From a virus, in the IMG/VR virus record IMGVR_UViG_3300047444_000256, positions 1-38,109 of that record: DNA of 38,109 nucleotides. One strand, given 5' to 3'. Every line of letters begins with the position of its first letter. Position 1 is the first letter of the stretch. Positions 24,880-29,848 of this stretch are shown here, in pieces. Both the position numbers and the translations under genes were made by a program. The notes below the pieces were generated by a model. The model was not told the DNA's origin. It ran no database searches and was given only the letters and a program-made list of their open reading frames with translations.

Positions 24880-25256
24880 GCGATCGGCTCCGCCCGCTCC
24901 ACGCCCGGCGGCAGCCCCGCCATACGCGGTGCCACGGCATCAGCCGGCATCGGCTGCGACGGCGAGGTGGGATCCACCGCCGCCTGCTCGGCTTTGAGCT
25001 TCTCCGCCGCCTGCCGCGCCAGCTGGAATTCCGGCATCCCGATCACCGGCGGCGCCACGTAGCCCTTCAGGTGCGGCACCACATACCAGTGGGTGGCGAT
25101 GTGGTCCTCGACCTCGTAGATACCGACATCGAAATATTGCTTCCGCGACGGCAGTATCTCTTCGATCTCGTTGTTCACGTTCACCGGATCCCGCACCTTC
25201 CGGGTTAGCGGATCGTGCTGCAGGATGAACGGCTTGATCACCTGGATAGTCTGCAT
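24876..25256 (-). CDS. 126-aa virion-associated protein, paralogue of the 35555-35998 product
   Basis: ATG at 25256 has GGAGGG upstream. N-terminal 'IQVIKPFILQHDPLTRKV', then 'EEILPSRKQYFDVGIYEVEDHIATHWYVVPHLKGYVAPP' and a Lys/Ala/Glu helix. The core (YxDV..V..H, then (T/V)xPxLxGYxAPP) is shared with the 147-aa protein at 35555-35998, so both likely descend from one gene. The family is not known to me by name. Position between capsid and DUF4054 genes points to a minor capsid or connector-associated role. Its ATG is back to back with the plus-strand ATG at 25257. Confidence 0.7.
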   Translation of the reverse strand: MQTIQVIKPFILQHDPLTRKVRDPVNVNNEIEEILPSRKQYFDVGIYEVEDHIATHWYVVPHLKGYVAPPVIGMPEFQLARQAAEKLKAEQAAVDPTSPSQPMPADAVAPRMAGLPPGVERAEPIA

Positions 25257-25439
25257 ATGCCCTCCTGTCGGTTTGGTCACTTGCTGCATCGCCGCAATGC
25301 TACGCTGATGCGACACAGCAAGACAGGTAAGACGTGGTTGCGATGCTTGATCTGCCACGCAGCACGACAGCGCAAGTTTCGGTGCGCCTCATCAGAGGTC
25401 GGCAATAAGGAGGCGGCGCGCGGGTTACCCCGGATTTAA
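25257..25439 (+). CDS. Small CxxGH...CxxC zinc-binding-type protein, divergent orientation
   Basis: This encodes 60 aa from ATG at 25257. The residues 'CRFGHLLHRRN' then 'SKTGKTWLRCLICHAARQRKFR' fit the C-x-x-GH-x-L-x(3)-N...KTG...RC-x-x-C-x-x-(A)R-x-R-(K/R)-(F/Y)R pattern of very small phage proteins related to the zinc part of HNH endonucleases. The nuclease part is absent. Its start abuts the minus-strand ATG of the neighbouring gene in one CATATG. No strong ribosome-binding site is seen (GGAT only), so translation may be weak. It fills most of the 220-bp gap between capsid and 126-aa genes. Chance coding is possible; the precise Cys/His spacing argues against it. Confidence 0.5.
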   Translation: MPSCRFGHLLHRRNATLMRHSKTGKTWLRCLICHAARQRKFRCASSEVGNKEAARGLPRI

Positions 25440-25476
25440 TCTACCGTCTCAAAGCTGAAATTACGTATATACGGTG

Positions 25477-26460
25477 TTATATACCGTCCCGATAGGAAAT
25501 CGTCTCGGGATACGGGCTTTCGACTTGGCCCATCCGACCCCAATAGGTCGTGATGTTGTAGAGGCTGCGCCACTCCAACGGAGTCTTCTGCAGCGGCGTC
25601 ATCGGGAAACGCACCTTGTCATACTCTTTCGTATACGCAACCATACGTTGGCTGTTGCCGACGCCGCGGTTGGTAAGCCACTTCGACGCCTGAATGTTAA
25701 GCGCGCCGGAGCCGTGAGTCATCGAGAGGTTGTTCTCCTGGATGAAGCGCAGCACCGAGACGTTGCCGGCGGTGCTGACCAAGGTCGACACCAGCTGCGC
25801 CATTTGCAGCGGTGGGAGCCGGATCTGGTTTGGCACGATGGCATAACCAGAGTTGGCCCAGGTGGTCGCGATCAGTTCGTTGATCTGCTGGATGATCACC
25901 GGCGCACCGCCGGAGGTCCAGGTGCCGCCGGTGACGTTGACCGGCGTCACGGTCGACAGGTTGAACAGCCCGGTGGTGCCGACCACAGGATCACCGATAT
26001 AGACCAGCTGGTCGGTGTCCATCTGATGTTTCAGGCGAAGCGCCTGGAACTTCTGCTCATCGATCGGACGGCCGAGTTGAATCGCCGAGGCAAGCTCCGG
26101 CATCGACCAGCCGATTTCCTGACCCCAGATCCGCAACGGATTGGCGGTCTTGCCGATATCCAGCGAGACAGCCGGGATCGCGTTGGCGTCCTTCGAGATC
26201 CAGGAAATGCCCTGGGTCGCGAAACCGCCGGACGCGCCGAACGTTGAGTTGGTGAACGACACCCACTCATCGCCGGTGGTGATGTCCGAGCGCAGATCGA
26301 TATCACGCGACCACGTGATGCTAACCAAAGGCTCGTGCAATGTCGGGTCGAGCCGCTCGAGCTCTCCCGTCAGGAAGGCACCGGCACTATCGCGCGTGAT
26401 GCCGTCAAACGTCTGCAAACCGCCGTATGCGGGCGGGATGCCAGTCATGCCGTCTGGCAT
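25477..26460 (-). CDS. Major capsid protein (DUF2184 / HK97-fold type)
   Basis: This encodes 327 aa from ATG at 26460, with AAAGGAT upstream. The sequence has the DUF2184-type major capsid layout: 'GAFLTGELERLDPTLHEP' at the N-arm, 'ITWSRDIDLRSDITTGDEWVSFTNSTFG', 'IPAVSLDIGKTANPLRIWGQEIGWSMPEL', 'QALRLKHQMDTDQLVYIGDP', 'NQIRLPPLQMAQLVSTLVS' and the end 'RMVAYTKEYDKVRFPMTPLQKTPLEWRSLYNITTYWGRMG'. It forms the capsid shell. It follows the protease, scaffold candidate and cement genes in the usual order. The N-terminal arm may be the site of maturation cleavage. Confidence 0.88.
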   Translation of the reverse strand: MPDGMTGIPPAYGGLQTFDGITRDSAGAFLTGELERLDPTLHEPLVSITWSRDIDLRSDITTGDEWVSFTNSTFGASGGFATQGISWISKDANAIPAVSLDIGKTANPLRIWGQEIGWSMPELASAIQLGRPIDEQKFQALRLKHQMDTDQLVYIGDPVVGTTGLFNLSTVTPVNVTGGTWTSGGAPVIIQQINELIATTWANSGYAIVPNQIRLPPLQMAQLVSTLVSTAGNVSVLRFIQENNLSMTHGSGALNIQASKWLTNRGVGNSQRMVAYTKEYDKVRFPMTPLQKTPLEWRSLYNITTYWGRMGQVESPYPETISYRDGI

Positions 26461-26532
26461 GGGCGTATCCTTTCAGAGTGTGTGGGGGTGCCGCGATGCG
26501 CTCGAGGCCGGCGTAGATACGAACGTATCGTC

Positions 26533-27063
26533 TTAGATGTTGAACGCCACTTCCACGAGGCCCTGGGACAACGGCCCGGGGTCCTGCACCGACATGAACA
26601 CAGCGCCCGGCAGCGCCACACAGGAGCCGGCCGCCGGTGCCACCGCGGTGACATTGCCGGTGACCTGTCCGGCGCCTGTGGCACCCGTCCAGACGTTGAC
26701 GGGGGCACCCTTCACGGCGGCCGTGGCCCCGCCGAGCTGGCACAGGATGTAGCCGCGGCGCATCACGTCGACCGCGCCGGCGGTCGGTGGCGTCACCGCA
26801 CCCACCGGCGAGCTCAGCGCCGCCGAGCCGGCCGGGCCGAAGCCCTGGGTCGGATAGGGCCGCACACTGATGCCCCAAAAGCCTGTGGTGTCGGTGGTGG
26901 TCGGCTGGCGGATGGTGCCGGTCGCCACGTCCATCACCACCACCTGCCCGTAGGTCTGTGGCGGGCTGGTGGTGTTGATCGGCTGTCCTTCCACGGTGGC
27001 GTGTTCCTGGCGTGTCAGTGAGCCAGGAAAGCCACTCGGCATCGTCAAAAGATACGCGGTCAT
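26533..27063 (-). CDS. Structural cement / capsid decoration protein
   Basis: This encodes 176 aa from ATG at 27063, with AAGGAG upstream. The start 'TAYLLTMPSGFPGSLTRQEHATVEGQPIN' and the beta-barrel-like rest (YGQVVVMDVATGTIRQPT, DVMRRGYILCQL, GAPVNVW, CVALPGAVFMSVQD, GLVEVAFNI) match phage cement proteins encoded just before the major capsid gene in DUF2184-capsid phages. Such proteins sit on the capsid outer surface and stabilise it against DNA pressure. Composition and length are typical. Confidence 0.8.
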   Translation of the reverse strand: MTAYLLTMPSGFPGSLTRQEHATVEGQPINTTSPPQTYGQVVVMDVATGTIRQPTTTDTTGFWGISVRPYPTQGFGPAGSAALSSPVGAVTPPTAGAVDVMRRGYILCQLGGATAAVKGAPVNVWTGATGAGQVTGNVTAVAPAAGSCVALPGAVFMSVQDPGPLSQGLVEVAFNI

Positions 27064-27086
27064 AGTGGTCTCCTTTCAGTTGGCCG

Positions 27087-28064
27087 TTAGGCGCGCTTTG
27101 CTGTGCCGCCCCAGGCGGACCACTGCTCGGCGTTGCGCTTGTTGATCGCCTCGATCCGCGAGCGCAGATCGCTGTTGGCGGCACGGCGGTTGTCGCCAAA
27201 CTGCGGGCTGGGCAGGTTCTGCGCGTTGTTCATGGCCCGCATCCGATCGGACGCATCGACGAACACTATCTTCACCGCGTCGCAGGACATCGACGCGATG
27301 GAGTCCTTGGTGTGACGTCCGACCGCCTGCATGCCGCGCGGGGTGCCGCACGCTGCGGTCAACGCTTGGCGCCGGGTGTTGCAGATCCGTTGGGCGGCCT
27401 GCTTCAGCCGATCGTCACCCAGCGCGCCGTCCAGCACGCCGATCTTGATGCCCGGCGAGAGCACCTCGGCGCGTGCCTTGGTGTCGCGGATCACCTTGTT
27501 GATCGCCTGATTGAGGCGTGACGCGCGGGTGGAATCGCCCATCATGGTGGGACCCATCTTCAAGGCCGGGTCAGCCTCCATCAGATCCGGCTCGATCGAG
27601 GCCGGCGGCGTGCCGGTCTGCGCCTCTTCGCCGGCGTTGGCCGGGTTCGGCACCTCGGCGTCCTTGGCTTCGCCGTCGCCTTCCTTGTCGTCGTCGCCGT
27701 CGCCCTTCTTCAGCCAGGGCGGCAGATCGCCGTCGGCAGAACGTCGCGTCATCATGTCGACAATCGCCTTCATGCCGTCGCGCAGCTCTTTGATGGCGGC
27801 GTCGTTGGACGTTTTCCAATCGTCATCGCCATTCTTTTTGTCGTCGTCGCCGTTCTCGTGATGGTTGTGGATATTCACGATGGTGTGCTTGTCGCCACCA
27901 CCCTCGTCACCATCCGGCTCGTGGTGCGGCTGATCCTCGTCGGCGTCCTTGGTCAGCAGCAGATCCTTGTCTGCCTCTGCCTCTTCGATGACCGCATGCG
28001 CGGTCGCCTTGTCGCGGGATAAAAACCCGCGCAGCACATAGTCGCCGATTGTTCGTCTACTCAT
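27087..28064 (-). CDS. Acidic head protein, scaffold candidate
   Basis: This encodes 325 aa from ATG at 28064, selected because AAAGGAGGG lies upstream; a further in-frame start upstream is not needed. Residues 35-150 are extremely acidic with Asp/Lys/Gly runs (GDDDKKNGDDD, KKGDGDDDKEGDGEAKD). The C-terminal half is helical (LNQAINKVIRDTKARAEVLSPGIKIGVLDGALGDDRLKQAAQRI) with conserved-looking Cys and 'GRHTKDSIASMSCDAVKIVFVDASDRMRAMNN'. The place between the DUF2213 protease and the cement/capsid genes is that of scaffolding proteins, and acidic helical composition fits. I do not recognise the family from sequence, so scaffold is a context-based call. Confidence 0.6.
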   Translation of the reverse strand: MSRRTIGDYVLRGFLSRDKATAHAVIEEAEADKDLLLTKDADEDQPHHEPDGDEGGGDKHTIVNIHNHHENGDDDKKNGDDDWKTSNDAAIKELRDGMKAIVDMMTRRSADGDLPPWLKKGDGDDDKEGDGEAKDAEVPNPANAGEEAQTGTPPASIEPDLMEADPALKMGPTMMGDSTRASRLNQAINKVIRDTKARAEVLSPGIKIGVLDGALGDDRLKQAAQRICNTRRQALTAACGTPRGMQAVGRHTKDSIASMSCDAVKIVFVDASDRMRAMNNAQNLPSPQFGDNRRAANSDLRSRIEAINKRNAEQWSAWGGTAKRA

Positions 28065-28133
28065 GGTGGCCCTCCTTTCGTTCACGCAGCGTAGGCACTG
28101 GCACGGCATGGCAGCGCCCTCCGAAAATAACCC

Positions 28134-28171
28134 TGACGTGGCACGTCAAGGCCTTGACGTCTGACGTCAAG
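28134..28171. promoter_or_regulatory. Operator-like array of TGACGT palindromes
   Basis: Three overlapping perfect palindromes are visible: TGACGTGGCACGTCA (28134-28148), an 18-bp ACGTCAAGGCCTTGACGT (28143-28160), and CTTGACGTCTGACGTCAAG (28153-28171, one central base). They are formed by four alternating TGACGT half-sites. The last palindrome covers the -35 box TTGACG of the plus-strand promoter, so a bound dimer would block or control it. TTGACG also appears on the minus strand inside the array, so the 28064 gene could be co-regulated. Confidence 0.65.
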
Positions 28172-28182
28172 CTGCTTATGTA
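28154..28182 (+). promoter_or_regulatory. Sigma70-type promoter of the plus-strand island
   Basis: TTGACG at 28154-28159 and TATGTA at 28177-28182 are 17 bases apart. The -35 matches consensus in five of six positions; the -10 matches in three. A start near 28188 would begin the transcript at the base of the structured leader that follows. No other plus-strand promoter of this quality was seen nearby. Confidence 0.5.
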
Positions 28183-28185
28183 TGG

Positions 28186-28266
28186 GTTGGAAAGAGAGGT
28201 CAGTCCGGTGCAAGTCCCGGGCCTAGCGCCACCTTGGTTTAAGGCGGCCAGGAAGAGTTCCACAAC
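28186..28266 (+). ncRNA. Structured leader, candidate compact cobalamin-type riboswitch
   Basis: The leader carries, in order, GGAAAG, CCGGTGCAAGTCCCGG, GCGCCACCTT and GGCCAGGAAGA. These mirror the conserved blocks GGGAA, CCGGTGxAAxTCCGG, GCCAC and (A/G)xCAGGAgAC of cobalamin riboswitches, with a spacing closer to short class-II types. Possible helices: an outer one between GTTG (28186-28189) plus GAA and TTC plus CAAC (28263-28266), CCGG/CCGG around TGCAAGTC (28205-28220), and GCC-A-CCTT / AAGG-C-GGC capped by GGTTT (28228-28248). The element ends 14 bases before the first ATG, right before AAAGGAG, so translational control is plausible. It was judged by eye; a covariance search is needed to confirm it. 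Confidence 0.4.
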
Positions 28267-28280
28267 TGAAAGGAGATCAT

Positions 28281-28361
28281 ATGTATCAAGACGCCAACGG
28301 AAATCAGTTCCACAGCTTCGAAGAGGCCTGCCGCTACGGCCCCCAACACAGCTGGGTCTAA
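28281..28361 (+). CDS. 26-aa small protein or leader peptide of the island
   Basis: ATG at 28281 follows AAAGGAG with ideal spacing, the strongest ribosome-binding site on this strand. The peptide starts MYQDANGNQFHSFEEACRYG and ends in W-V. 'ANGxxFxSFEEACRYYG'-type peptides occur in rhizobial phages, so it may be a conserved micro-protein. It is the first cistron after the structured leader, so it could alternatively act as a regulatory leader peptide. The identical hairpin unit begins shortly after its TAA. Confidence 0.6.
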   Translation: MYQDANGNQFHSFEEACRYGPQHSWV

Positions 28362-28372
28362 CCCATCAACCA

Positions 28373-28390
28373 GGGCGGCTTCGGCCGCCC
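28373..28390 (+). repeat. TTCG-capped hairpin, copy 1
   Basis: GGGCGGCTTCGGCCGCCC forms a perfect 7-bp G+C stem with a TTCG tetraloop. It lies 11 bases after the stop of the 26-aa gene and is followed by CACC-rich sequence, not a T run, so it is unlikely to be an intrinsic terminator. The same 18 bases recur at 28715-28732. Confidence 0.75.
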
Positions 28391-28419
28391 ACGCCCATCA
28401 CCCTAAGAGAGATTCCGCA

Positions 28420-28491
28420 ATGACCTACTTCCTCGGCCTCTCGGCCATCCTGCAAGTCACTATCCTGATTCTGTTTGTTGGAGGCTTCTGA
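28420..28491 (+). CDS. 23-aa single-pass membrane micro-protein
   Basis: ATG at 28420 is preceded by AGAGAGATT and followed by 23 codons to TGA at 28489-28491; the next gene starts one base later. The peptide is almost wholly hydrophobic (LSAILQVTILILFVGGF after MTYFLG), long enough for one membrane helix. It fits exactly between a hairpin and the next gene, and its TGA is coupled to the downstream ATG. Function unknown. Tiny single-helix proteins of phages may act on membranes or be regulatory. Confidence 0.55.
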   Translation: MTYFLGLSAILQVTILILFVGGF

Positions 28492-28492
28492 G

Positions 28493-28705
28493 ATGACCAC
28501 CATCGGCATCACGAACACGGTCAGCATCCGCCTCGCCAAGGGCATCCTGACCGACGGCTCGGAGGTCTTCGACCTCTACCTGAGCCAGGACGGCCAGCTG
28601 CCCATCAGGCTGGACTGCTGCTCTGAGCGCGACGCCTACGCGCTGCTGGAGCAGCTGCAGACCTCCATCCACGACCACACGGTCAACGACACCAAGGTGG
28701 CGTAA
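28493..28705 (+). CDS. 70-aa unknown protein of the plus-strand island
   Basis: ATG at 28493 has TTGGAGG about ten bases upstream, and lies one base after the previous stop. The sequence has a beta-type start (TTIGITNTVSIRLAKGIL), 'DGSEVFDLYLSQDGQLPIRLDCC' and a helical part (ERDAYALLEQLQTSIHDHT). No family recognised and no membrane segment. A second copy of the TTCG hairpin follows 9 bases after its TAA. A start six codons upstream is possible but overlaps the membrane micro-protein. Confidence 0.65.
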   Translation: MTTIGITNTVSIRLAKGILTDGSEVFDLYLSQDGQLPIRLDCCSERDAYALLEQLQTSIHDHTVNDTKVA

Positions 28706-28714
28706 CCCTCAACT

Positions 28715-28732
28715 GGGCGGCTTCGGCCGCCC
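28715..28732 (+). repeat. TTCG-capped hairpin, copy 2
   Basis: The same GGGCGGCTTCGGCCGCCC as at 28373-28390, again about ten bases after a TAA, preceded by TAACCCTCAACT (copy 1: TAACCCATCAACCA) and followed by an AGGAGATT-type ribosome-binding site before the next ATG at 28753. No T run follows. The shared flanks show a duplicated intergenic cassette, not only a shared hairpin. Confidence 0.75.
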
Positions 28733-28752
28733 CTCTCTCAAGGAGATTCTAA

Positions 28753-28944
28753 ATGTTCGACATCCAAGTGCAGGACCACGGTTCGATCTGGATCGTGTCC
28801 GGCGTCACCCCCGAAGGCCGCGACTGGCTCGAGGAGAACCTGGATCCGGCCGCACAGCGCTGGTGCAACGGCTTCGTCGTCGAGCCCCGCTACGGCGTCG
28901 ACATCATCGAGGGCGCCTACAGCGCCGGGTTGGAGGTGGCGTGA
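28753..28944 (+). CDS. 63-aa unknown protein of the plus-strand island
   Basis: ATG at 28753 follows AAGGAGATT. The protein (VQDHGSIWIVSGVTPEGRDWLEENL, then 'WCNGFVVEPRYGVDIIEGAYSAGLEV') is of a type I recall in rhizobial phages and plasmids as a small conserved protein without function. It is acidic and mixed alpha/beta. Its stop overlaps the next start as TGATG, so the next four genes form a tightly coupled set. Confidence 0.7.
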   Translation: MFDIQVQDHGSIWIVSGVTPEGRDWLEENLDPAAQRWCNGFVVEPRYGVDIIEGAYSAGLEVA

Positions 28945-29147
28945 TGGCCTTCACCCTGAGCATCGACACCGACAACGCCGCATTCTGCGATGACGACGGT
29001 GAGCCCCACCCCGGGCCTGAGATCGCCCTCATCCTGGTGACGCTGGCCACTGCCGTCGTCAAAGGTATCGGGCCCGACACGCGGGACTGCGGCCCCCTGC
29101 GCGACAGCAACGGCAACACCGTAGGTCGATGGGAGTTTGTGCAGTGA
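28944..29147 (+). CDS. 67-aa unknown acidic protein of the plus-strand island
   Basis: ATG at 28944 overlaps the preceding TGA. The start 'MAFTLSIDTDNAAFCDDDGEPHPGPEIALIL' and a later 'DSNGNTVGRWEFV' belong to a small conserved alphaproteobacterial phage type, as far as I recall. The upstream in-frame extension is coded by the preceding gene in another frame, so this start is preferred. Acidic and soluble; role unknown. The next start (GTG) overlaps its stop. Confidence 0.7.
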   Translation: MAFTLSIDTDNAAFCDDDGEPHPGPEIALILVTLATAVVKGIGPDTRDCGPLRDSNGNTVGRWEFVQ

Positions 29148-29347
29148 GTATCCCTTCTGACGCTGCCGACGTCATCGAGCAGACCATCGACGCAACCAGC
29201 CTCGCGCGTCTGCTCGAGATCGTCGCCGAGATCTGCCACGAAAAGGCAGAGCACCTTCGCGCCAACTGGCAGGACAACGCGTCCGCCCAGCCCTGGCTGC
29301 GCGACGCCGCCAAGCTGCAGAAGCTGGCCGCCAAACTGGAGAACTGA
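29144..29347 (+). CDS. 67-aa helical protein of the plus-strand island
   Basis: GTG at 29144 is preferred over ATG at 29129, because it makes a GTGA overlap with the previous stop and has GGGAG nine bases upstream. The protein is mostly helix: 'SDAADVIEQTIDATSLARLLEIVAEICHEKAEHLRANWQD' and 'DAAKLQKLAAKLEN'. This is a recurrent small protein of alphaproteobacterial phages and prophages with no assigned function. It ends one base before the next gene. Confidence 0.7.
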   Translation: MSIPSDAADVIEQTIDATSLARLLEIVAEICHEKAEHLRANWQDNASAQPWLRDAAKLQKLAAKLEN

Positions 29348-29348
29348 G

Positions 29349-29669
29349 ATGATCACCTATCGCGGCTGCACCATCTTCCGCACCGACGTCACCCACGCCA
29401 ACTCCGGCCGCCCACTGTATGCGATCAGCGGCCGGCTGGAGAAGGGCCCAGCGCCGCGGCCGTTCCTGACCTCGCTCAGGGCGGCCAAGGAGTGGATCAA
29501 CCAGCATGACATGGCAGCGCCAAACCACCCCCTGTATCGCCCTGTGGTGACCCCAGACGGCCGCTACCAGTCAATCGCGGCAGCTGCAGAGGCGGCTGGC
29601 ATCAGCCGTCAGGCGGGCCACGAGCGGGTCCAGCGCGGCACCGACGGCTGGCGGTTCGAGGACGCCTAG
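29349..29669 (+). CDS. 106-aa protein with NUMOD1-like helix-turn-helix end
   Basis: ATG at 29349 is the last gene of the island. The N-terminal half (TYRGCTIFRTDVTH, ISGRLEKGPAPRPFLTSLRAAKEWINQHD) looks like a small 'cross-over' beta/alpha unit. The C-terminal 45 residues (RPVVTPDGRYQSIAAAAEAAGISRQAGHERVQ..GWRF) resemble the NUMOD1/HTH modules that follow homing endonucleases; the pattern is V-x-TPDG-x-(F/Y)-x-S-(I/V)-x-x-AA-x-A-x-G-(I/V)-SR. It may bind DNA. No nuclease motif is present. Its TAG overlaps the opposite gene's TAG at CTAG. Confidence 0.7.
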   Translation: MITYRGCTIFRTDVTHANSGRPLYAISGRLEKGPAPRPFLTSLRAAKEWINQHDMAAPNHPLYRPVVTPDGRYQSIAAAAEAAGISRQAGHERVQRGTDGWRFEDA

Positions 29670-29848
29670 TCCTCCACTGCCACCTTGGTCCAATCCTGGA
29701 GCTCTTCCGGCACCTCGTCCTCCTCCAGCGCTGTCCAGGGCTCCGGCACCTCGTGGCCATATGCTGCGTCGATCCAGTTCTGCCGGGTGACCGGCACCTT
29801 CGCCGCCAACAACAGCTCCACCACCGGGTCGTCCGCGCACTTGCTCAT
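29666..29848 (-). CDS. 60-aa small conserved phage protein
   Basis: ATG at 29848 overlaps the polyvalent gene's stop as ATGA. The protein reads 'DDPVVELLLAAKVPVTRQNWIDAAYGHEVPEPWTALEEDEVPEELQD'. The 'VPVTRxNWIDxAYGxxxPEPW' and 'ELQ' elements occur in tiny phage proteins located after large head-associated genes, as I recall. Acidic and soluble; role unknown. It ends the first minus-strand block and converges on the plus-strand island at a shared CTAG. Confidence 0.7.
   Translation of the reverse strand: MSKCADDPVVELLLAAKVPVTRQNWIDAAYGHEVPEPWTALEEDEVPEELQDWTKVAVED

Noticed and set aside
25440-25480. Inverted repeat of ACGGTATATA / TATATACGT after the capsid gene as a terminator
   Set aside because: The stem is A+T-rich, has a bulge and overlaps the stop codon; no clear T run follows. 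It is noted only as part of the intergenic region.
28191-28260. A tRNA or tRNA-like gene from the GGTGCAAGTCC T-loop-like element
   Set aside because: No acceptor stem, anticodon arm or CCA-compatible end could be drawn around it; the order of blocks fits a riboswitch-type leader better.
28373-28732. The two TTCG hairpins as rho-independent terminators
   Set aside because: Stems are strong, but no T run follows either copy, and coupled small genes continue downstream. They are treated as repeats of unknown function.
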